From contig JAYRVH010000029.1 of assembly GCA_041918615.1 (NCBI GenBank), positions 1 to 64,000 of the forward strand: DNA of 64,000 nt, given 5' to 3'. The position numbers and the translations under genes are program-made. Of the stretch, positions 9,848 to 16,569 are shown piece after piece (the stretch's first letter is position 1; every line of letters begins with the position of its first letter). The notes beneath the pieces are model-generated. The model saw nothing but the letters and a program-made list of their open reading frames with translations. It had not been told where the DNA came from and searched no databases. This stretch comes from JAEUJM01 sp041918615 (GTDB taxonomy: Bacteria > Actinomycetota > Acidimicrobiia > Acidimicrobiales > DATDAH01).

Positions 9848-11846
9848 GCAACTACTTCTCGGCCTCGGGGGAGGGGCGGTCATTGCCAGCCTCGCGCTCG
9901 GCCTGGTGGTCGCGTACCGGGCATCGGGCGTCGTCAACTTCGCCCACGCCGCGCTCGGGATGTACGTCGCCTTCGCCTACTTCGAGTTGCGCCGCACCGG
10001 TGAGCTGGTGCTGCCGATCCTGGGGCTGCCGGACCGGGTGGCCTTCTCGCACGTGAGCACCGACGCGGCCACGGGGGTGACCACCGGTGTCCCCACGGTT
10101 GCGTTCTCGCTTGCCAGCTGCCTGGCGCTCGGCGCGGTCGTCGGCCTGGTGGTGTACGTCTTGGTGTTCCGGCCGCTCCGCCACGCTCCGGCGCTCGCCC
10201 GGGTGGTGGCGTCGCTCGGCCTCCTGCTCTACCTGATGGCGCTGGCCGGCATCCGCTTCGGCGGCTCCGGTGCCGCCACCGGCGGCGGCACCGAGCACGT
10301 CCTGCCCGCCCACCCGGTCGAAGCGCTGGGCACGCTCGTCCCCCAGGACCGCTTCTGGCTGGCGGCGCTCACCATCGGGGCGACGGCGGGGCTCTGGGCC
10401 CTCTACCGCTACACCCGCTTCGGGCTCAGCACCCGGGCCGCCTCCGAGAGCGAGAAGGGGGCGGTGCTCATCGGGATCTCCCCCGACGCACTCGGCGCGG
10501 TGAACTGGATGATCGCCGGCGCCCTGGCCGGCGGCGCGGTCATCCTCGCGTCCGGGGCCGGCATCGTTCGACTCTCCCCGGCCGAGGTCGCCTTCCTGAT
10601 CGTCCCCGCCGTCGCCGCTGCGCTGGTGGGCGGCTTCGAGTCGTTCACGATCACCGCCGCTGTTGGCCTGGCCATCGGCCTCGCCCAGTCGGCACTCGTC
10701 AAACTCCAGGCCGACTGGGCGTGGCTGCCCGACGTGGGCCTCCAGGCGGGTTTGCCCTTCATCGTGATCCTGCTCACCATGGCGATGCGGGGCCAGACCC
10801 TCCCCGACCGGGGGATGCTCGCGGTCGGGCGGTTCCCCCATTCACCGCGACCGGTGGCCGTTGGCCCGACCACCGTCGTCCTGGTCGCCGCCGGCGTCGC
10901 CGGCCTGCTCACCCTCGAGAGCGACTGGCGTATGGCCATCATCACGTCGACCATCGCCGTGCTCATCTGCCTCTCGATCGTGGTCCTCACCGGCTACGTG
11001 GGGCAGATCTCGCTCGCCCCGCTGGCCCTCGCGGGCATCGCCGCGTTCGCGATGGTGAAGCTCACCGCCGACTTCTCGGTGCCGTTCCCGATCGCGCCCC
11101 TGCTCGGCGCGCTGGCCGCGACCGGCGTCGGCCTGCTCGCCGGCATTCCGGCCGTGCGCGTGCGCGGCCTCAACCTGGCGATCGTCACCCTGGCCGCCGC
11201 CGTGGCCATCGAGGAGCTGATCTTCAAGTGGGAGTGGTTCACCGGTGGGCTGGGGGGGACACCGGTACCGGCGCCGTCGCTGTTCGGCATCGATCTCGGC
11301 ATCTCGGCGCGGGGCGACGCCTTCCCGCGGCCGGCCTTCGGCCTCCTGTGCCTGCTGGTCGTGTCGGTCTGCGGCGTACTCGTCGCCAACCTGCGCCGCA
11401 GTCCAACGGGACTGCGTTGGCTGGCGGTCCGAGCCAACGAGCGGGCCGCGGCCGCCGCCGGGGTCGACGTCGCCGGCGCCAAGATGGCCGCCTTCGGGGT
11501 CTCGTCGTTCCTGGTGGGTCTCGGCGGCGCGCTCCTGGCGTACCAGCGTCAGAACCTGTCCGTGAGCTCGTTCACGGTGTTCCAGTCGCTGGGCTTCCTC
11601 GCGGTCACCTACATCGGGGGTGTAGCCGGCATCGCCGGCGCCCTGGTGGCCGGCGCCCTCACCCAGGGCGGGATCATCACCGTGCTCACCGGTGGCGACA
11701 GCACCTCGCAGTACCAGTTCGCGCTCAACGGGGTGGTCCTGATCGTCGTGGCCATCGTCTACCAGGACGGCCTCGCCGGCGCTGCCGGCCGCCTGCTGCG
11801 CCGGCTCCCCCGGAAGCGGTCGGCTATTCCTGAACCAGTTCGATGA
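9840..11846 (+). CDS. fused LivH-LivM permease of a branched-chain amino acid type ABC importer
   Basis: About 668 aa, two permease domains in one chain. The first half (LGLVVAYRASGVVNFAHAALGMY) is LivH-like; the second (from about 10860, with ILTGYVGQISLAPLALAG and VRGLNLAIVTLAAA) is LivM-like. Together they have well over ten membrane helices. The N-terminal boundary is a problem: homology places residue 1 near SEQLLLGLGGG at about 9840, but no ATG, GTG or TTG occurs in frame between 9639 and 9906. Translation may start at ATC 9840, at GTG 9906 (losing part of helix 1), or at ATG 9636 inside the upstream gene. No LivG/LivF ATPase follows. The 3' end overlaps the convergent epimerase by 23 bp. 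Confidence 0.85.
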   Translation: MSEQLLLGLGGGAVIASLALGLVVAYRASGVVNFAHAALGMYVAFAYFELRRTGELVLPILGLPDRVAFSHVSTDAATGVTTGVPTVAFSLASCLALGAVVGLVVYVLVFRPLRHAPALARVVASLGLLLYLMALAGIRFGGSGAATGGGTEHVLPAHPVEALGTLVPQDRFWLAALTIGATAGLWALYRYTRFGLSTRAASESEKGAVLIGISPDALGAVNWMIAGALAGGAVILASGAGIVRLSPAEVAFLIVPAVAAALVGGFESFTITAAVGLAIGLAQSALVKLQADWAWLPDVGLQAGLPFIVILLTMAMRGQTLPDRGMLAVGRFPHSPRPVAVGPTTVVLVAAGVAGLLTLESDWRMAIITSTIAVLICLSIVVLTGYVGQISLAPLALAGIAAFAMVKLTADFSVPFPIAPLLGALAATGVGLLAGIPAVRVRGLNLAIVTLAAAVAIEELIFKWEWFTGGLGGTPVPAPSLFGIDLGISARGDAFPRPAFGLLCLLVVSVCGVLVANLRRSPTGLRWLAVRANERAAAAAGVDVAGAKMAAFGVSSFLVGLGGALLAYQRQNLSVSSFTVFQSLGFLAVTYIGGVAGIAGALVAGALTQGGIITVLTGGDSTSQYQFALNGVVLIVVAIVYQDGLAGAAGRLLRRLPRKRSAIPEPVR

Positions 11847-12303
11847 GGGTGCCGAACGCCGCCTTGGGGTGGATGAAGGCGACGGTGGTGCCACGCGACC
11901 CCGGCCGGGGAGCCTCGTCGATCACCCGACCGCCCTGGTCCTTCACCGACTGCAGGGCCGCGGCGCAGTCGTCGACGCGGTAGCCGACGTGGTGCAGGCC
12001 CTCGCCCCGCTTCTCGAGGTAGACGGCCACCGGTGAGTCGTCCCGGGTGGGTGTGAGGAGCTGGATGTAGGACTCGGCCACGGCGAGGAGCGCCTCTTCC
12101 ACGCCATCGCTCTCGACCACCTCGCGGTGGTCGACGACGGCCCCGAACGTCTCCCGGTAGTAGTCGATGGCGGCGCCGAGATCACGCACGGCGATGGCCA
12201 CGTGGTCGATCTCGGTGAGGAGCAGGCCGGTGCCCTGGCCGGACTCGGCGCTCTGGTCGGCCTGATCGTCCTGGCCTGGCATGCGAGCAGTGACCGGGCT
12301 CAT
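11824..12303 (-). CDS. mce: methylmalonyl-CoA epimerase
   Basis: 159 aa glyoxalase-fold (VOC) enzyme that interconverts (S)- and (R)-methylmalonyl-CoA. Metal ligands are visible in IDHVAIAV, LHHVGYRV and LIELVQE. The ATG at 12303 overlaps the stop of the last 65-bp mini-ORF (ATGA) and has the same MSP beginning as two of the mini-ORFs; a start at the later methionine (MPGQDD) is possible. Downstream of crotonyl-CoA carboxylase/reductase on the same strand, as expected for the ethylmalonyl-CoA pathway, where the epimerase acts on ethylmalonyl- and methylmalonyl-CoA. Confidence 0.92.
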   Translation of the reverse strand: MSPVTARMPGQDDQADQSAESGQGTGLLLTEIDHVAIAVRDLGAAIDYYRETFGAVVDHREVVESDGVEEALLAVAESYIQLLTPTRDDSPVAVYLEKRGEGLHHVGYRVDDCAAALQSVKDQGGRVIDEAPRPGSRGTTVAFIHPKAAFGTLIELVQE

Positions 12304-12368
12304 GGCTTCCGCTCCTGTTCGCTCCGCTCACGGGCCGCTCGGGCCACGCCCTCGCTCCTCGGGCTCAT
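12300..12368 (-). CDS. mini-ORF 4 of tandem array (22 aa)
   Basis: Starts MSPRSEG and ends ERSEQERKP; 22 codons plus TGA. Its stop overlaps the epimerase ATG as ATGA, and its start overlaps the stop of mini-ORF 3 the same way. It is strongly basic/acidic (Arg/Glu-rich), with an expected short helix. Either a translated relay that passes ribosomes to the epimerase or a by-product of duplicating the ribosome-binding region. Confidence 0.45.
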   Translation of the reverse strand: MSPRSEGVARAARERSEQERKP

Positions 12369-12433
12369 GGCTTCCGCTCCTGTTCGCTCCGCTCACGGGC
12401 CGCTCGGGCCACGCCCTCGCTCCTCGGGCTCAT
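12365..12433 (-). CDS. mini-ORF 3 of tandem array (22 aa)
   Basis: Same peptide as mini-ORF 4 (MSPRSEG start). The start overlaps the stop of mini-ORF 2 and the stop overlaps the start of mini-ORF 4, each as ATGA. Confidence 0.45.
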   Translation of the reverse strand: MSPRSEGVARAARERSEQERKP

Positions 12434-12498
12434 GGCTTCCGCTCCTGTTCGCTTCGCTCACGGGCCGCTCGGGCCACGCCCTCGTCCCTCGGCCTCAT
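12430..12498 (-). CDS. mini-ORF 2 of tandem array (22 aa)
   Basis: Peptide starts MRPRDEG and ends ERSEQERKP. It is identical at protein level to mini-ORF 1, with one synonymous change (CGA for CGG). ATGA overlaps at both ends. Confidence 0.45.
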   Translation of the reverse strand: MRPRDEGVARAARERSEQERKP

Positions 12499-12563
12499 GG
12501 CTTCCGCTCCTGTTCGCTCCGCTCACGGGCCGCTCGGGCCACGCCCTCGTCCCTCGGCCTCAT
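12495..12563 (-). CDS. mini-ORF 1 of tandem array (22 aa)
   Basis: First of the series. Its ATG overlaps the TGA stop of the carboxylase/reductase gene (GCATGA), so a ribosome finishing that gene can restart at once. Peptide MRPRDEG to ERSEQERKP, 22 residues. Stop overlaps mini-ORF 2. Confidence 0.45.
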   Translation of the reverse strand: MRPRDEGVARAARERSEQERKP

Positions 12564-13900
12564 GCGCCGTGCCTCCGGAAGAGCGTGATCTTGTCCTCGC
12601 CCACCTTGGCGCGGAACTCGGGATCGTCGATGCCGAGGCCTTCTTCGGGCGCCAGGCACAGCACGCCGATCTTGCCCTCGTGCAGGTTGTGATGGACCTG
12701 GTAGGCGGCCTCGCCCACGTCGTCGAGCGGGTGCACCGCGGAGAGGATCGGCTGGATCTTGCCCTCGCATATGAGGCGGTTGGCCTCGGACGCCTCCTTG
12801 TAGTTGGCGAAGTGCGAGCTGACGATGCGCTTGAGCTTCATCCAGAGGTGCCGGTTGTCGTATTCGATCATGTAGCCGCTCGTGGCGGCGCAGGTCACGA
12901 TGGTGCCGCCCCGGGCGGCCACGAACACCGAGGCGCCGAACGTCTGGCGGCCGGGGTGCTCGAACACGATGTCGGGGTCGCGCCCGATGAGCCCACGGAT
13001 GTCCTTGCCCAGCCGCCGCCACTCGGACTCGTCCTGGGTGTGCTCGTCCTTCCAGAACCGGTAGCCGGCCGCCTTGCGGTCGATGGTGGCCTCGCAGCCC
13101 ATCTCGTGGAGGAGCTCGGCCTTCTCGGGCGACGACACCACACCGACGGGCGTGCCACCGCCGTTGAGCACGTACTGCACGGCGTAGCCACCGAGCCCGC
13201 CGAGGGCACCCCAGATGAGCACCGCGTCGCCCTGCTTCATCTGTGCCGCGTTGCTGCTGACCAGCATCCGGTAGCTGGTGGAATTGGTGAGCGCGTTGCA
13301 GGCCGCCTCCTCCCACGTGAGGTGGGCCGGTTTCGCCATGAGCTGGTTGGCCTTCACCACCGCCAGGTCGGCGAGGCCGCCGAAGTTTGTCTCGAAGCCC
13401 CAGATCCGCTGGTTGGCGGCCAGCATCGAGTCGTCGTGCGCCGACGGGTCCTGGTCGTCGACGTGGTTGCAGTGAACGGTGACCCGGTCTCCCGGCTTCC
13501 AGTTGCGCACGGCCGACCCGACCTGCACGACCACACCCGAGGCGTCCGAGCCGACCACGTGGTGGTCGAGGTCGTGACGCTTGCCCCAGGCGCTCTCCTT
13601 GCCGAGACGGGACAGGAAGCCGAAGGTGGGCAGCGGCTCGAAGATCGATGTCCACACGGTGTTGAAGTTGATCGAGCTCGCCATGACGGCCACGTAGGCC
13701 TCGTCGGGCGCCAACTCGGGCCTGGCGACCTCGTCCACGTGCAACGAGCGACGCGGGTCCTTGTCCGAGGACTCCATGCCGTCGAACATGGCGACCTCGT
13801 CCCGCCGCACGAAGGCGGCCCGGTAGGAATCGGGGAGGGCGAGGGCGCCGATCTCCTCGCCGGGAGCCCCCGCCGAGATGGCCTCTAGGATCTTCTGCAT
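12560..13900 (-). CDS. ccr: crotonyl-CoA carboxylase/reductase
   Basis: 446 aa zinc-independent MDR enzyme that reductively carboxylates crotonyl-CoA to ethylmalonyl-CoA with NADPH and CO2, the key step of the ethylmalonyl-CoA pathway. All four residues known to hold CO2 in characterised Ccr enzymes are present in matching positions: Asn80 (INFNTVW), Phe169-Glu170 (WGFETN) and His363 (SSHFANY). The nucleotide fold is WGALGGLGGYA. These residues separate it from plain enoyl reductases. Its stop is coupled to the mini-ORF chain leading to the epimerase. An acetoacetyl-CoA thiolase lies nearby at 15269. Confidence 0.95.
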   Translation of the reverse strand: MQKILEAISAGAPGEEIGALALPDSYRAAFVRRDEVAMFDGMESSDKDPRRSLHVDEVARPELAPDEAYVAVMASSINFNTVWTSIFEPLPTFGFLSRLGKESAWGKRHDLDHHVVGSDASGVVVQVGSAVRNWKPGDRVTVHCNHVDDQDPSAHDDSMLAANQRIWGFETNFGGLADLAVVKANQLMAKPAHLTWEEAACNALTNSTSYRMLVSSNAAQMKQGDAVLIWGALGGLGGYAVQYVLNGGGTPVGVVSSPEKAELLHEMGCEATIDRKAAGYRFWKDEHTQDESEWRRLGKDIRGLIGRDPDIVFEHPGRQTFGASVFVAARGGTIVTCAATSGYMIEYDNRHLWMKLKRIVSSHFANYKEASEANRLICEGKIQPILSAVHPLDDVGEAAYQVHHNLHEGKIGVLCLAPEEGLGIDDPEFRAKVGEDKITLFRRHGA

Positions 13901-14065
13901 GTGAGCGAAGATAGTGGCCCTGCCGCCGTGGCGACAGATCAGGCCAGTTCCGCAGCTACCACGGAGAGCACTTACGCGCTACGCTCAGTGGTCAGAGGAA
14001 ATCCTGGCGTTCACAGCGCCGGGCGCAGCGGCTCGGCCACGAGGAAGAAAGCGAGAGGTGGGGCG

Positions 14066-15160
14066 ATGACACTCACACCCGAGGACATCGAGACTCATAC
14101 GTTCAAGGTTTCTCGCCGGGGGTACGACAAGGTCGAGGTCGATCGCTTCCTCGGCCAGGTCGCCACGAGCTTCCGCGAGGTGCAGGGCGCCGCGACCGTC
14201 CTGGGCTCGGCCCCGCTCCCCCGGCGCGTTCCGGCGGCCGCGGGCGCGACGCCCGGTGACGACCAGGGAATCGTCGCCGGTGAGTTGTTCGACGTCGGCG
14301 CGGGCAGCGATGACTTCAACCGCCTCGGCAGCGAGGTGGCCGATGTCCTGCGCACCGCCCACCATTCCGTGGCCACGTTGCGCCACGAGGCCGAGGTCGA
14401 GGCGGCGATGATCCGCCAGCAGGCCCAGAGCGAGGTCGCCGACCTGCGCCGTGAGGCCGACGAGTACGCCACCAGGATCAAGGCCGAGGCCGACACCTAC
14501 GCCGGCGATCGGGCCGCGCAGGCCAACTTCTCCCGGCGCGAGGCCGAGCGGGTGCTGGCCGAGGCCCAGGCGAAGGCCGATGCCAACCTGGCGGACACCG
14601 AGCGTCGCGTCGCCGCCATCACCGGCCGGGCCGAAGCCATGGCCCAGGCCCGCACCGAAGAGATCCTGGCCGACGCCAACCGCCGCATCACCGACGCCCA
14701 CAGCACCGAGCAGGCGCTGCGCCAGCAGCTCATCGCCGCCCATGGCGACCTCACCTCGGCGATCGGTCGCTTCCCCGCGACGCCCGAGCCGGTCGTCGAC
14801 CTCTCCGACGCGGTCATGGCCGAGGGCACCCCGGTGGTGGACCTCACCGAAGGCCGGGCGAACCCGGGGAACCCAGCGAGCACGTCCGACGACGCCGAGC
14901 CCACCGAGCCCACCGTGCCGACCGGCTGGCCCGGTGGGCACGGCAGCGGTGTCGCCCATGCGGGCGACCTGTTCGTGGACGACCGCACCGGCGGCACCAC
15001 CGTGACCGCAGAGCGGGAACGACCCACCGCCCCGTCGACCGACGCGATGGCCGACGCCGCCTCGACCCCCGGCGGTGAGCCGTTGGCCGACGCCATGAAG
15101 AGCGCCATCGGCAGGGCCGTGCAGAGCGCCATGACGCGGACCGACGACCCCGAGGGCTGA
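14066..15160 (+). CDS. DivIVA-domain coiled-coil protein
   Basis: 364 aa. The N-terminus (TPEDIETHTFKVSRRGYDKVEVDRFL, given here only as landmark TPEDIETHTF...GYDKVEVDRF) is the DivIVA membrane-curvature motif found in Wag31/Wag31-like and septum-site proteins. Residues about 90-240 form a long Ala/Glu/Arg-rich coiled coil. The C-terminal 120 residues are acidic, Thr/Pro-rich and probably disordered. ATG 14066 has a good Shine-Dalgarno (GAGAGGTGGGG); an upstream frame to 13901 adds only non-family sequence. Likely role in polar growth or division-site organisation (inference from family). Divergent from ccr. Confidence 0.85.
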   Translation: MTLTPEDIETHTFKVSRRGYDKVEVDRFLGQVATSFREVQGAATVLGSAPLPRRVPAAAGATPGDDQGIVAGELFDVGAGSDDFNRLGSEVADVLRTAHHSVATLRHEAEVEAAMIRQQAQSEVADLRREADEYATRIKAEADTYAGDRAAQANFSRREAERVLAEAQAKADANLADTERRVAAITGRAEAMAQARTEEILADANRRITDAHSTEQALRQQLIAAHGDLTSAIGRFPATPEPVVDLSDAVMAEGTPVVDLTEGRANPGNPASTSDDAEPTEPTVPTGWPGGHGSGVAHAGDLFVDDRTGGTTVTAERERPTAPSTDAMADAASTPGGEPLADAMKSAIGRAVQSAMTRTDDPEG

Positions 15161-15268
15161 GGCACCAGCCGAGCGGTCCCGGCGACCGGGGCCCAGGCCA
15201 CTTTCCCTTCTGTCGAACCGCCCCGTACACTCCGCATCGCAACGATCGTCTCGGGGAGGATCCCACCC

Positions 15269-16450
15269 ATGGCCGGTTCCGTCATTCTCGCGGGGGCACG
15301 CACCCCCGTCGGCAAGCTCTCCGGCGCGTTCGCGTCGTTCGCCGCCACCGATCTCGGGGGGTTCGCCATCAAGGCCGCCCTCGCCAAGGCCGGCCTGTCG
15401 CCCGAACAGGTCGACTACGTGATCATGGGCCACGTCCTGCAGGCCGGCGCCGGCCAGATCACCGCCCGCCAGGCCGGGGTCAACGCCGGCATCCCGATGA
15501 ACGTGCCCGCCACCACCATCAACAAGGTGTGCCTGTCGGGCCTCAACTCGATCTACCTGGCCGACCAGATGGTGCAGTCGGGTGACGCCGACATCGTGGT
15601 GGCCGGCGGCATGGAGTCCATGACCAACGCCCCCTACCTGCTCCCCGGCGCCCGGGCGGGCTACCGCCTCGGTGACAAGTCGGTGGTCGACTCGATGATG
15701 TTCGACGGCCTGTTCTGCGCCTTCGACCAGGTGGCCATGGGTGCCGGCACCGAGAAGTACGCCGCCTCGATCGGCCTTGATCGCCAGCCCCAGGACGAGA
15801 TGGCCGCGGCGTCGCACGAGCGCGCCGCCCGCGCCGCCAAGGACGGCAAGTTCGACGACGAGATCGTCCCGGTCGAGGTGCCGCAGCGCAAGGGTGACCC
15901 CGTCGTGGTCACCACCGACGAGGGTGTCCGTGGCGACACCACCGTCGAGTCGCTGGCCGGCCTGCGCCCCGCCTTCGACAAGGCCGGCAACATCACCGCC
16001 GGCAACGCCTCGCAGATCTCCGACGGCGGCGCCGCCGTCATCGTCACCTCCAAGGCCAAGGCCGAGGAGCTCGGCGTCGCACCGCTGGGCGAGATCGTCG
16101 GCTACGGCCAGGTGGCCGGCCCCGACGCCTCGCTGCTCAGCCAACCGGCCAACGCCATCAAGCGTGCGCTCGACCGCGCCGGCAAGTCGGTGTCCGACGT
16201 CGACCTGTTCGAACTCAACGAGGCCTTCGCGGCCGTGGGCGTCGCGTCGATGGCCGACCTGGGCATCACCGACGAGGTCACCAACGTCAACGGCGGCGCC
16301 ATCGCCATCGGTCACCCCGTGGGCATGTCGGGCACCCGGCTGGCCCTCACCATCCTGCACGAGCTGGCCCGCCGCGGCGGCGGCCTGGGCGCCGCGGCCC
16401 TGTGCGGCGGCGGCGGCCAGGGCGACGGCATCCTCCTCCAGACGGTCTGA
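15269..16450 (+). CDS. acetyl-CoA C-acetyltransferase (thiolase II)
   Basis: 393 aa. Condenses two acetyl-CoA to acetoacetyl-CoA or runs the reverse. Acylated cysteine in NKVCLSGLNS, catalytic His in GGAIAIGHPVG and proton-shuttling Cys in ALCGGGGQG are all present. Start ATG follows GGGAGGA. With ccr and the epimerase it can supply the start of the ethylmalonyl-CoA route or polyhydroxybutyrate synthesis; a phasin-like gene at 45245 makes the second use plausible. Confidence 0.93.
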   Translation: MAGSVILAGARTPVGKLSGAFASFAATDLGGFAIKAALAKAGLSPEQVDYVIMGHVLQAGAGQITARQAGVNAGIPMNVPATTINKVCLSGLNSIYLADQMVQSGDADIVVAGGMESMTNAPYLLPGARAGYRLGDKSVVDSMMFDGLFCAFDQVAMGAGTEKYAASIGLDRQPQDEMAAASHERAARAAKDGKFDDEIVPVEVPQRKGDPVVVTTDEGVRGDTTVESLAGLRPAFDKAGNITAGNASQISDGGAAVIVTSKAKAEELGVAPLGEIVGYGQVAGPDASLLSQPANAIKRALDRAGKSVSDVDLFELNEAFAAVGVASMADLGITDEVTNVNGGAIAIGHPVGMSGTRLALTILHELARRGGGLGAAALCGGGGQGDGILLQTV

Positions 16451-16457
16451 TCCATCC

Positions 16458-16474
16458 CGAACGCGGCGCGTTCG
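16458..16474. terminator. hairpin after thiolase gene
   Basis: CGAACGC and GCGTTCG form a perfect 7-bp stem with a GGC loop, 8 bp past the thiolase stop and ahead of the convergent RCC1-repeat gene. No T-tract. Confidence 0.55.
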
Positions 16475-16569
16475 TAGGGAGCCTCCGGGAATCGGCCGGC
16501 CCGATCCACGGCGTTCCACCGTCGCCTCCCCGCTAGGCGCGCCAGCGGCCGACAGGACGGGGCAGACAG

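Larger units (their letters stand above)
12301..12560. repeat. four tandem 65-bp repeats carrying coupled mini-ORFs
   Basis: Units start at 12301, 12366, 12431 and 12496 with a period of exactly 65 bp and only a few substitutions (for example GCTCC/GTCCC near the unit end, and one synonymous C to T at 12453). On the minus strand every unit has a Shine-Dalgarno (AGGAGCGGA) just ahead of an ATG. The array fills the whole gap between the carboxylase/reductase stop and the epimerase start. Confidence 0.95.

Noticed and set aside
12301..12560. CRISPR-like regular repeat
   Set aside because: Units are contiguous with no spacers; it is a tandem coding repeat.
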